From contig NZ_CAMFJF010000019.1 of assembly GCF_945956895.1 (NCBI RefSeq), positions 1-64,000 of the forward strand: a stretch of DNA of 64,000 bases, given 5' to 3'. The stretch comes from an uncultured Allobosea sp. Its GTDB lineage: Bacteria; Pseudomonadota; Alphaproteobacteria; Rhizobiales; Beijerinckiaceae. Under the pieces are notes generated by a model. It ran no database searches. It saw only the letters and a program-made list of their open reading frames with translations, and was not told where the DNA came from. Both the position numbers and the translations under genes were made by a program. The stretch's first letter is position 1; each line of letters begins with the position of its first letter. Positions 34,934 through 44,741 of this stretch are shown piece by piece.

Positions 34934-35651
34934 CCGGGGGCTTCACGTCCAGCTTCGGCTTGCCGTTCTGATCGCCGGGCTGGATCAGCCCGGCCGACAT
35001 GATCAGCTTGGCGCCGTCCTCGACCGAGATCGAGAGTTCGATGACCTCGCGCCGCGGCAGGTAGAAGAAGAAGCCGGTGGTTGGGTTCGGGGTGCAAGGC
35101 AGGAAGACACCGATCTGCTCGTCGCCAGGCTCTTGGCCATCCGGCAGGCGCCCGGCGATCTCGGGCGCCGCCTCCTGGGCGATGAAGACGATCGACCACA
35201 TGCCCGGCTGTGGGAACTGCACCATACCGACCTTCCGGAACGAGGTGCCGGACTGCGAGAAGATCGTCTCGAAGACCTGCTTCACGCCCTTGTAGAGGCT
35301 GCGCACCACCGGCATGCGGTCGAGGATCGCCTCGCCGGCATTGATCAGCGAGCGGCCGACGAGATTGGCCGTGAGAAAACCGAGCAGCGTCAGCCCGACC
35401 AGCGCGATGATGAGGCCTAATCCGGGAACCGGATAGGACAGATAGGCATCGGGCAGGTAGGAATTCGGGATGAGCGGCTTCACCAGCCCATCGATGAAGT
35501 TGATGAACCACCAGGTCACCGAGGCGGTGATGGCGAGCGGCGCAGCGATGACCAGCCCGGTCAGGAAATAGCGGCGCAGGCGCGCGCCCCAGGTCGGGCG
35601 CAGGATTTCCGTGGGCAGGATGAGCCGGGGATCGGGTGGGCCGGCTGTCAT
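34923..35651 (-). CDS. DUF502-family membrane protein
   Basis: This 242-residue protein has two predicted membrane segments (about residues 28-50, TGLVIAAPLAITASVTWWFI, and 75-98, GLGLIIALVGLTLLGFLTA). These are followed by the DUF502 soluble part, with RMPVVRSLYKGVKQVFETIF and VFLPCTPNPTTGFFFYLPRREV. The function of the family is not established. The start at 35651 is chosen for normal length. A longer frame to 36080 would run antisense through the DUF454 gene. It is convergent with the AraC-type gene and divergent from DUF454, with only a short shared promoter space. Confidence 0.85.
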   Translation of the reverse strand: MTAGPPDPRLILPTEILRPTWGARLRRYFLTGLVIAAPLAITASVTWWFINFIDGLVKPLIPNSYLPDAYLSYPVPGLGLIIALVGLTLLGFLTANLVGRSLINAGEAILDRMPVVRSLYKGVKQVFETIFSQSGTSFRKVGMVQFPQPGMWSIVFIAQEAAPEIAGRLPDGQEPGDEQIGVFLPCTPNPTTGFFFYLPRREVIELSISVEDGAKLIMSAGLIQPGDQNGKPKLDVKPPVSA

Positions 35652-35780
35652 TCGTTGTCCCACCCCACCGCTGCGATCTCCAATTCCCTTGCGGACGCCG
35701 TATCGCGCCGCGATATGACAAAGATAAGCGAGGCGGCGGCATCCGCCATCCCCGCATTTCGGGCAAGCAAGGATAGGGCC

Positions 35781-36167
35781 GTGAGCGAGAACGATCAGCC
35801 GCGACGCCGATGGTCGCGGCCGTTGCTGTTCGCCGCGGGCTGGGTCTTTACCGGGCTCGGCGCGGTCGGACTCATTTTGCCGCTGATGCCCGGCACCGTC
35901 TTCCTGATCGCGGCAGCCTGGTGCTTCTCGCAATCCTCGCCGCGATTCGAGGCCTGGCTCGTCGGCCATCCGAGGCTGGGCCCGCATGTCCTGCGCTGGC
36001 GCGAGACCGGCGCCATCGCGCGGCAAGCGAAATATCTGGCCTGCGGTTCGATGGCGCTGAGTTTCGCACTGCTGACGCAAACAAGTGCGCCGCCGGTCGC
36101 TTTGGCGACGACGGCGCTGTGTCTGGTCGGCGCGGGTCTTTACGTTTCGACCCGGCCGGAGGGCTGA
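35781..36167 (+). CDS. DUF454/YbaN-family small membrane protein
   Basis: This 128-residue protein is related to E. coli YbaN, with two to three hydrophobic segments (LLFAAGWVFTGLGAVGLILPLMPGT and SMALSFALL). It also has the family signature LPGTVFLxxAAWCFSxSSPRFEAWL in near-standard form. GTG at 35781 behind AAGGATAGGG gives normal length, and upstream starts at 35655 and 35715 are possible. The function is unknown. It converges on glmS with a family C repeat between them. Confidence 0.8.
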   Translation: MSENDQPRRRWSRPLLFAAGWVFTGLGAVGLILPLMPGTVFLIAAAWCFSQSSPRFEAWLVGHPRLGPHVLRWRETGAIARQAKYLACGSMALSFALLTQTSAPPVALATTALCLVGAGLYVSTRPEG

Positions 36168-36174
36168 CGGAGCG

Positions 36175-36267
36175 CGTCATGCTCGGGCTTGACCCGAGCA
36201 TCTCATGATGAGGAGGTTCTAGCGCCTCCGTCGGGCGGAGATTCTCGGGGCAAGCCCGAGAATGACG
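36175..36267. repeat. Palindromic intergenic repeat, family C copy 3
   Basis: It starts CGTCATGCTCGGG and ends CCCGAGAATGACG, with inner TCGGGCTTGACCCGA and TCTCGGGGCAAGCCCGAGA hairpins. It fills the DUF454-glmS convergent junction. Confidence 0.88.
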
Positions 36268-36283
36268 GCAAACCCGCCCGCCG

Positions 36284-38110
36284 TCACTCCACCGTGACGG
36301 ATTTCGCCAGGTTGCGCGGCTGGTCGACGTCCTTGCCCATGAAAACCGCTGTCTGGTAGGCGATCATCTGGATCGGCAGGGCGTAGACGATCGGCGCGAA
36401 GGTCGGGTCCATGTCCGGCATGATGATCGTCGCCTCGGGCTCGATGCCGCTTTCGGCGGCGCCCCTGGCATCGGTGATCAGGATGATCCGGCCGCCGCGC
36501 GCGGCGACCTCCTGCATATTGGACGCCGTCTTCTCGAACAGCGCGTCATGCGGGGCTACGACGATGACCGGCATGTCCTCGTCGATGAGCGCGATCGGCC
36601 CGTGCTTGAGTTCACCCGCCGGATAACCTTCCGCATGGATATAGCTGATTTCCTTGAGCTTCAGTGCGCCTTCGAGCGCCAGCGGGAAGCTGGTGCCGCG
36701 GCCGAGATAAAGCACGTCCTTGGCCTTGGAGAGCTCGCGCGCGAGCTTCTCGATCTCGGGCTCCAGTTCCAGCGCCCTGGCGATCAGGCCGGGCAGCGCG
36801 ATCAGATGCTGCACATGGCCGGCTTCCTCCTCGGCCGAGAGCGTGCCGCGGGCACGCGCCGCAGCAAGCGCGAGCGCGGCGAACACGGCGAGTTGGCAGA
36901 CGAAGGCTTTGGTCGAGGCGACGCCGATCTCCGGGCCGGCGAGCGTCTGCGCGACGGCGTCGCTCTCGCGCGCGATCGTCGAGGTCGGCACGTTGACGAC
37001 CGAGAGGATGGCCTGCCCATTCTGGCGGGCGTAGCGCAGCCCAGCCAGCGTGTCGGCGGTTTCACCGGACTGCGAGATGAAGAGCGCCAGGCCCTGCTCC
37101 GGCAGCGGCGCCTCGCGATAGCGGAACTCGGAGGCGACATCGATCTCGACCGGCAGGCGCGCCAGCTTCTCGAACCAGTATTTCGCGATGAGGCCGGCAT
37201 AGTAGGACGTGCCGCAGGCGCTGATCGTCAGGCGCGAGAGGCCCTTCCAGTCGATCTTGTCGCCGAAGGGCAGGCGCACCTTGCCGGCGGCCATGTCGAG
37301 ATATTGCGTCAGCGTATGGCCGACGACCTCCGGCTGCTCGTAGATCTCCTTGGCCATGAAGTGGCGGTGATTGCCCTTCTCGACCAGGAAAGCACCGGCA
37401 GCGACGCGCTGCGCGCGGCGTTCCACCTGTGTGTTGGTCCGGTCGTAGAAGGTCGCGCCACGGCGATGGAGCACGACCCAGTCGCCCTCTTCGAGATAGG
37501 CGATGAGATTGGTGAAGGGCGCGAGCGCCAGCGCGTCCGAGCCGAGATACATCTCGCCGTCGCCGATGCCGACCGCCAGCGGCGAGCCTTTGCGGGCGCC
37601 GATCAGCAGGTCTTCCTCACCCTGGAACAGGAAGGCGAGCGCGAAAGCGCCGCGCAGAAGCGGCAGGCTGGCCGCGACTGCATCGACGGGGCTCTTGCCA
37701 CGGTCGAGCTCGCGGGTGACGAGATGGGCGACGATCTCGGTATCGGTCTCCGTCTCGAAGACGTAGCCGTCGGCCTGGAGCCCGGCGCGCAATTCGCGGA
37801 AATTCTCGATGATGCCGTTATGGACGACGGCGAGTTTCGCGGTCGCATGCGGATGGGCATTCGTCTCGTTGGGCTTGCCATGCGTGGCCCAGCGGGTGTG
37901 GCCGATGCCGATCAGGCCCTCGAGCGGCTCGCTCGACAGGCGGGTTTCGAGATTCTTGAGCTTGCCCTCGGCACGGCGGCGGGTGAGCTGTCCACCTTCC
38001 AGCGTCGCGACACCTGCTGAATCGTAGCCGCGATACTCCAGTCGGCGCAGTGCGTCGACGACCTGCGTCGCGACCGCTTCCTTGCCCAGAATCCCGACGA
38101 TGCCGCACAT
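36284..38110 (-). CDS. glmS: Glucosamine-fructose-6-phosphate aminotransferase
   Basis: This 608-residue enzyme makes glucosamine-6-phosphate from fructose-6-phosphate and glutamine for peptidoglycan and lipopolysaccharide. The N-terminal class II amidotransferase domain starts MCGIVGILG with nucleophile Cys2 (Cys1 of the mature enzyme), and has GHTRWATHGKP and NGIIENF. Two SIS domains follow (SACGTSYYAGLIAKYW; LYLGRGTSFPLALEGALKLKE), and the C-terminus ends in NLAKSVTVE. It lies 120 bases downstream of glmU on the same strand and probably shares its transcript. No glmS ribozyme is visible, as expected outside Firmicutes. Confidence 0.98.
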   Translation of the reverse strand: MCGIVGILGKEAVATQVVDALRRLEYRGYDSAGVATLEGGQLTRRRAEGKLKNLETRLSSEPLEGLIGIGHTRWATHGKPNETNAHPHATAKLAVVHNGIIENFRELRAGLQADGYVFETETDTEIVAHLVTRELDRGKSPVDAVAASLPLLRGAFALAFLFQGEEDLLIGARKGSPLAVGIGDGEMYLGSDALALAPFTNLIAYLEEGDWVVLHRRGATFYDRTNTQVERRAQRVAAGAFLVEKGNHRHFMAKEIYEQPEVVGHTLTQYLDMAAGKVRLPFGDKIDWKGLSRLTISACGTSYYAGLIAKYWFEKLARLPVEIDVASEFRYREAPLPEQGLALFISQSGETADTLAGLRYARQNGQAILSVVNVPTSTIARESDAVAQTLAGPEIGVASTKAFVCQLAVFAALALAAARARGTLSAEEEAGHVQHLIALPGLIARALELEPEIEKLARELSKAKDVLYLGRGTSFPLALEGALKLKEISYIHAEGYPAGELKHGPIALIDEDMPVIVVAPHDALFEKTASNMQEVAARGGRIILITDARGAAESGIEPEATIIMPDMDPTFAPIVYALPIQMIAYQTAVFMGKDVDQPRNLAKSVTVE

Positions 38111-38230
38111 GGGTCACCCCCTCAAGCCGTTGTTGTCGGCAAAGCGCATAGCCGCGAACGGCGCGCGTGCCCAATCAATCTACATGACGAACTGTGAACG
38201 GCGAATGGCCCGAACCGCCACGATTCCGTG

Positions 38231-39607
38231 CTATTCGGCCGCCTTCTTGGCGGCTTTCCGGGCCGCAGCGGCGGCGCGGAACGACTTCGCCCAGCCTTCT
38301 TTCTCGACCTGCTTGCCGCGGCCGATGGCGAGCGCGTCCGGCGCGACATCGTCGGTGATCACCGAGCCGGAGCCGATATAGGCGCCCTCGCCGATCGTCA
38401 CCGGAGCCACCAGCGACGAATTCGAGCCGATGAAGGCATTCGCGCCGATCGTCGTCTTCGACTTGTTGAAACCGTCGTAGTTGCAGGTGATCGTGCCGGC
38501 GCCGATATTCGCCGCCGCGCCCACCGAGGCATCGCCGATATAGGTGAGGTGGTTGACTTTGGCGCCGGGGCCGATATCGGCCGCCTTCACCTCGACGAAA
38601 TTGCCGACCTTCGCTTTCTCGGCCAGCTTTGTTCCCGGCCGCAGCCGCGCGAACGGGCCGATATTGGCATCGGGACCGATCCGGGCTCCTTCCAGATGCG
38701 AGAAGGCGTGGATCACGGCGCCGTCGGCAACCTGCACGCCCGGCCCGAAGACGGCGTTCGGCTCGACCACGACATCGCAACCGATCTCGGTGTCGTAGCT
38801 GAAGAAGACGGTTTCGGGTGCGATCAGCGTCGCGCCGCCGAGCATGACGGCGAGGCGCTTGCGGCGCTGGAATTCAGCCTCCGCGGCGGCGAGCTGGGCA
38901 CGATCGTTGACGCCCTGAACCTCGTTCTCCGGCGCCCGCAGCGCGACCGCGTCGAGCCCGCGTGCGCGGGCGACTTCGACCGCATCGGTCAGGTAGAACT
39001 CGCGCTGGGCATTGTCGTCGCCGATCGCCTCCAGGATCGACAGGGCGTGCTCGCCGGAGAGCGCCATCAGGCCTGCGTTGCAGAGCGTGATGCGGCGCTG
39101 TTTCGGCGTCGCGTCCTTGTGCTCGACAATGGCCTCGAGATGGCCGTCATTCTCGACGAGCCGGCCATAGCCTGTCGGATCCTTCGCCTCGAAGCCAAGC
39201 ACGGCGACAGCAACCCCGCCCGACAAGGCCTGACGCAGGGCCGCGAAGGTCTCCGGGCGCACAAGCGGCGTGTCGCCGAAGGCGATGATAACATCGTCAT
39301 GAGCCTTGGCGAGTGCAGCCTTCGCCGCGAGCGCCGCATGCGCCGTGCCCCGGCGCTCGTGCTGGATCGCGATCTGCGCATGCGGAACAAGCCTGTGCGC
39401 CTCCTCGCCTACCTCGGGGCGCTCCGAGGAGATCACGACGGCGACGTCGTCGGCGCCGGCTTCCGAGACCGCCGCGAGCACATGGCCTAGTAGCGACCGT
39501 CCAGCGACCGCATGGAGCACTTTGGGGCGCCGCGATTTCATGCGGGTGCCCTCTCCGGCGGCCAGGACGATCGCGAGGCAGGATCGGGCCGGCTGCATTT
39601 CGGTCAT
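38231..39607 (-). CDS. glmU: Bifunctional GlmU (glucosamine-1-P acetyltransferase/UDP-GlcNAc pyrophosphorylase)
   Basis: This 458-residue enzyme completes UDP-GlcNAc synthesis. The N-terminal uridyltransferase has [18 protein letters not shown] (residues 14-31), GDTPL and NAGLMA. The C-terminal left-handed beta-helix with hexapeptide repeats has [21 protein letters not shown] and the catalytic/acetyl-CoA region [14 protein letters not shown]. The Lys/Ala-rich C-terminal tail is typical. The start at 39607 gives normal length. The frame extends to 39994 through sequence with no family similarity. It is divergent from opgG across 290 bases in which I see no clear promoter. Confidence 0.97.
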   Translation of the reverse strand: MTEMQPARSCLAIVLAAGEGTRMKSRRPKVLHAVAGRSLLGHVLAAVSEAGADDVAVVISSERPEVGEEAHRLVPHAQIAIQHERRGTAHAALAAKAALAKAHDDVIIAFGDTPLVRPETFAALRQALSGGVAVAVLGFEAKDPTGYGRLVENDGHLEAIVEHKDATPKQRRITLCNAGLMALSGEHALSILEAIGDDNAQREFYLTDAVEVARARGLDAVALRAPENEVQGVNDRAQLAAAEAEFQRRKRLAVMLGGATLIAPETVFFSYDTEIGCDVVVEPNAVFGPGVQVADGAVIHAFSHLEGARIGPDANIGPFARLRPGTKLAEKAKVGNFVEVKAADIGPGAKVNHLTYIGDASVGAAANIGAGTITCNYDGFNKSKTTIGANAFIGSNSSLVAPVTIGEGAYIGSGSVITDDVAPDALAIGRGKQVEKEGWAKSFRAAAAARKAAKKAAE

Positions 39608-39897
39608 GTTTCTCGTTTCCCTTGCAGGGCATGGTTGCACCACTGCCCGCGCATCACTGTCGCATTCACGCATGCTGGCGTTGCAGGCGCCGTGGATAGC
39701 CGATCCGCTCGCCTTTTGGCAAAGTTCAATCGCAGCGCAAGGTGCTTTCGGGGGCGGCTCTCGCGACAGGTTTGCTCCGGCCTGATTTCGAAAGATCGCA
39801 CCCTCCAAAAGGCGTGCATCTTCCCGATCGGAAAGGCTTTTCAGGCGAACTGGAAATGCTCTAGAAGCGCGAAGGGCGAGGGCGTCGCCCGCGTAGT

Positions 39898-41466
39898 ATG
39901 GATCCCATGTCGAAACCCTTGAATCGTAGGCAGTTTCTGGAAGGCGCCGCTGGCGGCGCAGCGCTGCTCTCGCTGGCCGGGCCTGCCGCGGCACAGGCCC
40001 CGACGGGCGCGGCTTCCTTCAATATCCCCACGCTCGTGGACGGACAGCGTTTCGACCCCGCGGCAGTCGTCGATGCCGCCAGGGCCCTGGCCCAGCGCCC
40101 GCTGATTCCGCTGGCCACGAACGACCTGCCGGAGGGCTACACCGCCCTGCCCGCGGATCAATATGCCGGGATTCGGATGCAGCCGGGCGCCACGGTCTGG
40201 GCCGGCGAGAATCGCGGCTTCACGCTCGAGCCGCTGCATCGCGGCTTCGTCTTCTCGAATCCCGTCAGCCTGTTCACGATCGAGGATGGCACGGTGCGCC
40301 GCATCGGCTTCGATCGTAGCAAGTTCGACTATGGGCGTGTCGCACCGCCGACGGGCAATGCCGACCTGCAGTTCTCGGGCATGCGGATCGCGGCCGGGCT
40401 GGAACGCCCCTTCGAGGTCGCGGTCTTCCAGGGCGGCACCTTCTTCCGCGCCCTGGCGCGCGGCCAGAATTTCGGCGCGATGGCGCGTGCGCTGATTCTG
40501 CGCCCGGGCGAGACGCGCGGCGAGGAACTGCCCTTCTTCCGGGCGTTCTGGATCGAGCGTCCGAGCCCCGCCGTGGGCTCGCTGGTGATTCACGGCCTGC
40601 TCGATTCGGAGAGCGTCGCCGGCGCCGTGCGGATGACGCTGCGCCCGGGCGACGTCACCTTCATCGATGTCGAGATGACGCTGTTCGCGCGCCAGGCATT
40701 GGACCATGTCGGCTTCGGCTGCACCAGCGCGACCTTCCTCTCCGGTCCGCAGAGCCGGCGCGCCTTCGACGACATCCGCCCCTCGATCGGCGAGGTCTCC
40801 GGCGTGCAGATGCAGTCGGGCGGCGGCGAGTGGATCTACCGGCCGGTCAACAATCCCGCGACCCTGCAGGTCTCCTCCTTCGTCGACGAGAACCCCAAGG
40901 GCTTCGGCCTGGTCCAGCGCGAGCGCGATCCGGCGGCCTTCCAGGACGACGACCAGCGCTTCGAGCTCAGGCCCAGTGTCTGGAACGAGCCGCTCGGCGA
41001 TTGGGGCGCGGGCTCGGTCCAGTTGATCGAGATACCCAGCGATTCCGAGGTCAACAAGAACATCATCACCTATTGGCGGCCGAAGCAGCCGCTCGCGGCC
41101 GGCAGCGAGACCTCGCTGAGCTATCGCCAGGCCTGGTGCTGGCAGCCGCCGGAGCGTCCGCCATTGGCAATCGCGACGCGCACCCGGCAGGGCAAGGGCT
41201 CACAGGGGCGCCGCCGGCGCTTCGTCATCGACTTCACCGGCGACAAGCTCGCGGACGCCGCCCTCGTCGCCTCGACGCGGGCGACGATCACGGCCCAGCC
41301 CGGCGCCGTGCATAATGTCAGACTCTGGCCCTATCCCGAGCGCAAGCTGATGCGGGTGGGCTTCGAGGTCGACCCCGGCAACGATAATCTCTCCGAGCTC
41401 CGGCTCGTCCTGCAATCGGGCGGTCAGCCCGTCTCTGAGACCTGGTTGAATCGATGGACCTGGTAA
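39898..41466 (+). CDS. opgG: Periplasmic glucan biosynthesis protein (OpgG/OpgD)
   Basis: This 522-residue protein of the MdoG family is needed to branch or modify osmoregulated periplasmic glucans. A Tat signal ([20 protein letters not shown], cleavage near AAA/QAP) exports it. The mature part has [27 protein letters not shown] and [10 protein letters not shown]-like C-terminal segments. A Tat signal is more usual for OpgD, while the position directly before opgH is usual for opgG, so the G/D assignment is open. A second start at 39907 is possible. It overlaps opgH by 13 bases. Confidence 0.92.
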   Translation: MDPMSKPLNRRQFLEGAAGGAALLSLAGPAAAQAPTGAASFNIPTLVDGQRFDPAAVVDAARALAQRPLIPLATNDLPEGYTALPADQYAGIRMQPGATVWAGENRGFTLEPLHRGFVFSNPVSLFTIEDGTVRRIGFDRSKFDYGRVAPPTGNADLQFSGMRIAAGLERPFEVAVFQGGTFFRALARGQNFGAMARALILRPGETRGEELPFFRAFWIERPSPAVGSLVIHGLLDSESVAGAVRMTLRPGDVTFIDVEMTLFARQALDHVGFGCTSATFLSGPQSRRAFDDIRPSIGEVSGVQMQSGGGEWIYRPVNNPATLQVSSFVDENPKGFGLVQRERDPAAFQDDDQRFELRPSVWNEPLGDWGAGSVQLIEIPSDSEVNKNIITYWRPKQPLAAGSETSLSYRQAWCWQPPERPPLAIATRTRQGKGSQGRRRRFVIDFTGDKLADAALVASTRATITAQPGAVHNVRLWPYPERKLMRVGFEVDPGNDNLSELRLVLQSGGQPVSETWLNRWTW

Positions 41467-43637
41467 CGGCAACCCGCCGCGACGCCATGGAAACGGAACA
41501 GCGCAGCTACAGCGCGGCCCGCGAGCCGGCTACGCCTCCCGAAGAGCCGCTCGTCATGCCCGTGCAGTCGTTCCGGAGCTGGAAGGCTTCGGATCGCCGC
41601 ATGCCGGCCGCGCCGGCCAACTGGAAGACGCCCTGGCTGAAGCGCCTCTTCGTCTTCGGCGGCGGGCTCGCGCTGACCGCCTATGGCGCCTGGGAAATGT
41701 ACAATGTCGTGTCGGTCAGCCGCACGACCTCGTTGCAGTACGCCTTGCTTGTGCTGTTCACGATCAACTTCTCCTGGATCGCGCTCGCCTTCACCAGCGC
41801 GCTGCTCGGTTTCTTCGGCGTGCTCTTCGGCGCCGGCCGGGCGGACCGGGCGGAAAGCCTGAAACACCGCACCGTCGTGGTGATGCCGATCTACAACGAG
41901 TCGTCGGCGCGCATCTTCGCGGCGGTGGCGGCGATTCGCGAATCAGTCGAGGCGACAGGGCTCGGCGACCATTTCGACTATTTCATCGTCTCCGACACGA
42001 CCAATCCGGATGTCTGGGTGGCGGAGGAGCGCGCCTTCCTGGCGCTGCGCGAGCGGCTCGGACCGAATAGCCGTGTCTATTACCGACACCGGCCGAAGAA
42101 CCACCACCGCAAGGCCGGCAACATCGCCGATTTCGTCACACGCTGGGGCGGGCTCTACGAGCACATGGTCGTGCTCGACGCCGACAGCCTGATGACCGGC
42201 ACCTGCATCGTGCGCCTCGCCGCCGCGATGGAGAACGACCCCGACGCCGGCATCATCCAGTCGCTGCCGCTGATCATCAACCGCAACACCTTCTTCGCGC
42301 GGCTCCAACAATTCGCGGCACGGGTCTACGGGCCGGTGATCGCGACGGGCCTTGCCATGTGGTCCGGCCGCGACGGCAACTACTGGGGCCATAACGCGAT
42401 CATCAGGACGCGGGCCTTCGCCGATCATTGCGGCCTGCCGGACCTGAAGGGCAAGCCACCCTTCGGCGGGCATGTGCTGAGCCACGATTTCGTCGAGGCG
42501 GCGCTGATCCGCCGCGCCGGCTGGTCGGTCTACATGCTGCCGGACCTGACGGGCTCCTATGAGGAAAGCCCGCCCTCGCTGATCGACATCTCCGTGCGCG
42601 ACCGGCGCTGGTGCCAGGGCAATCTCCAGCATTCGCGGATCATGGGCGCCAAGGGTTTCATCCTGCCGACGCGCCAGCATTTCGCCACCGGCATCATGGG
42701 CTATCTAGCCTCGCCGCTCTGGTTGATGCAGCTCGTGGTCGGCATCCTGATCGTGCTGCAGGTCAACTACGCGCGGCCCGAGTACTTCACGCAGGAATTC
42801 ACGCTCTTCCCGGTCTGGCCGCGTTTCGACCCCGAGCGCGCCTTGCGCCTGTTCGCGATCACCATGGCGATCCTGCTGGCGCCGAAGCTGTTCGGCCTCC
42901 TGCTGACGCTGTTCAACACCAAGCTCCGACAGGCCGGCGGCGGCGCGATCCGCCTGATCGTCTCGGCGCTGATCGAGGTTTTGTTCTCGGCCTTCTTCGC
43001 GCCGATCATGATGCTGATCCAGTCCGGCTCGGTCTTCCAGATCCTGCTCGGCCGCGACACCGGCTGGAACCCGCAGCGGCGAGACGACGGCTCTATCCCG
43101 CTCAAGGACATCATCCGCCGTCACCGAACTCACACTGTGCTCGGCGTCGTCACCGGCCTCTCGGCCTTCATGATCGCGACCTCGCTCTTTGCCTGGATGT
43201 CGCCGACGATCGTCGGTCTCGTGCTGGCGATCCCGCTCTCCTGGGCCTCGGGTCAGCTCGCCATCGGCCTCTGGCTCAAGCGTCACAAGCTCCTGATGAC
43301 GCCGGAGGAAGGCGCCCCGCCCGCGATCGCCACCCGCGCCAACGAATTGCAGGCCGAGTTCGAGAAGGCCGGCTATGATGATGCAGACGCGATCAAGGCG
43401 CTCCATGGCGATGCCGAATTGCGTCACGCCCATGAGCTGATGCTGCCCTATGGCCAGTCGCGCCGTCGTGGCGAGATCGAGCCCGACCGCGCCGTGGCGC
43501 AGGCCAAGCTCGTCGATGCCGAGACGGTCGACGACGCCGCGATCTGGCTGAAGCCGAAGGAGCGCATGGTCGTGCTGCATGACCGTGCCCTGATCGGGCT
43601 GCTGGCTTCGCTGCCGCCGGTCGAGGCGAAGGGTTGA
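41454..43637 (+). CDS. opgH: Glucans biosynthesis glucosyltransferase H
   Basis: This 727-residue inner-membrane family 2 glycosyltransferase polymerises the beta-glucan backbone from UDP-glucose. Two N-terminal membrane segments (about residues 62-120) are followed by the GT2 domain with VVVMPIYNESSARIFA, VLDADSLMTG (DxD-type), GHNAIIRTRAF and the acceptor motif RRWCQGNLQH (QxxRW-type, arranged as RWCQGN). At least five C-terminal membrane segments complete it. The start at 41454 overlaps opgG, and ATG 41487 is an alternative. The two-gene operon indicates osmoregulated glucan synthesis. Confidence 0.95.
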   Translation: MDLVTATRRDAMETEQRSYSAAREPATPPEEPLVMPVQSFRSWKASDRRMPAAPANWKTPWLKRLFVFGGGLALTAYGAWEMYNVVSVSRTTSLQYALLVLFTINFSWIALAFTSALLGFFGVLFGAGRADRAESLKHRTVVVMPIYNESSARIFAAVAAIRESVEATGLGDHFDYFIVSDTTNPDVWVAEERAFLALRERLGPNSRVYYRHRPKNHHRKAGNIADFVTRWGGLYEHMVVLDADSLMTGTCIVRLAAAMENDPDAGIIQSLPLIINRNTFFARLQQFAARVYGPVIATGLAMWSGRDGNYWGHNAIIRTRAFADHCGLPDLKGKPPFGGHVLSHDFVEAALIRRAGWSVYMLPDLTGSYEESPPSLIDISVRDRRWCQGNLQHSRIMGAKGFILPTRQHFATGIMGYLASPLWLMQLVVGILIVLQVNYARPEYFTQEFTLFPVWPRFDPERALRLFAITMAILLAPKLFGLLLTLFNTKLRQAGGGAIRLIVSALIEVLFSAFFAPIMMLIQSGSVFQILLGRDTGWNPQRRDDGSIPLKDIIRRHRTHTVLGVVTGLSAFMIATSLFAWMSPTIVGLVLAIPLSWASGQLAIGLWLKRHKLLMTPEEGAPPAIATRANELQAEFEKAGYDDADAIKALHGDAELRHAHELMLPYGQSRRRGEIEPDRAVAQAKLVDAETVDDAAIWLKPKERMVVLHDRALIGLLASLPPVEAKG

Positions 43638-43663
43638 CGCCGGCAGTTCTCCGCGGAACCACC

Positions 43664-43763
43664 GCCGTCATCCCGGGCTTGCCCCGGGATCCATCGGAGG
43701 GCTCCGGAGCTCTACGATGGATCCCGGATCGGCGCTGCTGCGCAGCTTGTCCGGGATGACGGC
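43664..43763. repeat. Palindromic intergenic repeat, family B copy 2
   Basis: GCCGTCATCCCGGG on the left and TCCGGGATGACGGC on the right enclose GGGATCCATC / GATGGATCCC. It fills the opgH-VOC convergent junction. Nearly the same sequence recurs at 54111-54206. Confidence 0.9.
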
Positions 43764-43789
43764 GTGGTTCCGTCAGAAATCAGCGCGCC

Positions 43790-44671
43790 CTACCCCTGCT
43801 CGAACGCCACCATGCAGCCGAAAGCCTCTTCGGCTGGCACGAAGAGCCGCTCCTCGCCACGCTGGAATGACACTTCATTCTCGGTGAGGCGCTCTGCCAC
43901 GGCTTCGAGGTCGGGCACGGAGACGCAGAAGCCGAGGAAGCGGGCCGGCGTCGTATCGGGCTCGACGAGATAGGCGCCCTGCGCCGCCTCGGGATCGAGC
44001 ACGTCGATGCGCCCGCGCGGCAGGGCGAGGACGTAGTCCTCATTGCCCTCCAGCACCTCGGCACCGCCGCTGAAGGCCGAGAGGAAGCTGCGGTGGAGGG
44101 CGGGCTCCTCCGCCAGCATCACCACGGCGGAAAGCGAGGTCGCACCGTTCGGGTGCTGCTGGAACTCGGGGTTCCAGAAATTCTGTGGCTCGAATTGCTG
44201 GCAGACGAAGAAGCCACATTCGGGGGCGCGCGAATCGGCGGCGAAGGCCAGCTCGAAGGCGACGCGGACATCGCTGCCGTCCGGGCGCCTCGCCCGGCGC
44301 TCGAAGAAGAAGGGCTCGAAATCGCCGATCCCTAGTGCCTTGAAGGCCGCAGAATCGGCCTTGGCGTCCTTGCTCTCCAGCACCAGCATGGAGAGCCCCT
44401 CGCCCTGCCCCGCCAGCGCCTCCCGCACGAAGGCGCCGAACGAGAAGCGGCGCTCGCCATGGGGCGGGATGGCGGCATCGTCGGCGATCGTCACCAACTC
44501 GAGGAAGGAGCCGGGAAACTGCACGATCCGATTCTCGGTGCCCCAGGGGTGACGGTTGCGGGATCCGACGCGGAAGCCGAGCTTCTCATAGAAGTGCCAG
44601 GCGGCATCGAGGTCACGGACGCCGATGACGAGATGGTCGAGACCGCGGGGCGTTGAGGCTGTTGCAGACAT
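43790..44671 (-). CDS. VOC/glyoxalase-like protein
   Basis: This 293-residue cytoplasmic protein contains vicinal-oxygen-chelate folds. The N-terminal half has GLDHLVIGVRDLDAAWHFYEKLGF and FLELVTI, typical of the Glyoxalase_3-like group. The C-terminal half has a second, weaker VOC unit (FLGFCVSVPDLEAVAERL, ending CMVAFEQG). Metal ligands are plausible at His13 and Glu58 of the first unit. Such proteins include dioxygenases, isomerases and resistance proteins, and no specific reaction can be named. It stands alone between the glucan operon and the DUF350 triad. Confidence 0.8.
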   Translation of the reverse strand: MSATASTPRGLDHLVIGVRDLDAAWHFYEKLGFRVGSRNRHPWGTENRIVQFPGSFLELVTIADDAAIPPHGERRFSFGAFVREALAGQGEGLSMLVLESKDAKADSAAFKALGIGDFEPFFFERRARRPDGSDVRVAFELAFAADSRAPECGFFVCQQFEPQNFWNPEFQQHPNGATSLSAVVMLAEEPALHRSFLSAFSGGAEVLEGNEDYVLALPRGRIDVLDPEAAQGAYLVEPDTTPARFLGFCVSVPDLEAVAERLTENEVSFQRGEERLFVPAEEAFGCMVAFEQG

Positions 44672-44741
44672 GGCAGGCTCCGTCGACAGGCGTATCGGAG
44701 CCCAAGGCTAGCACAGATCGGGGCGCGGTCATGTCGCGCGT

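Noticed and set aside
38111-38230. glmS ribozyme or leader riboswitch
   Set aside because: Only 120 bases separate glmU and glmS, no ribozyme core is visible, and the class is not expected in Proteobacteria.
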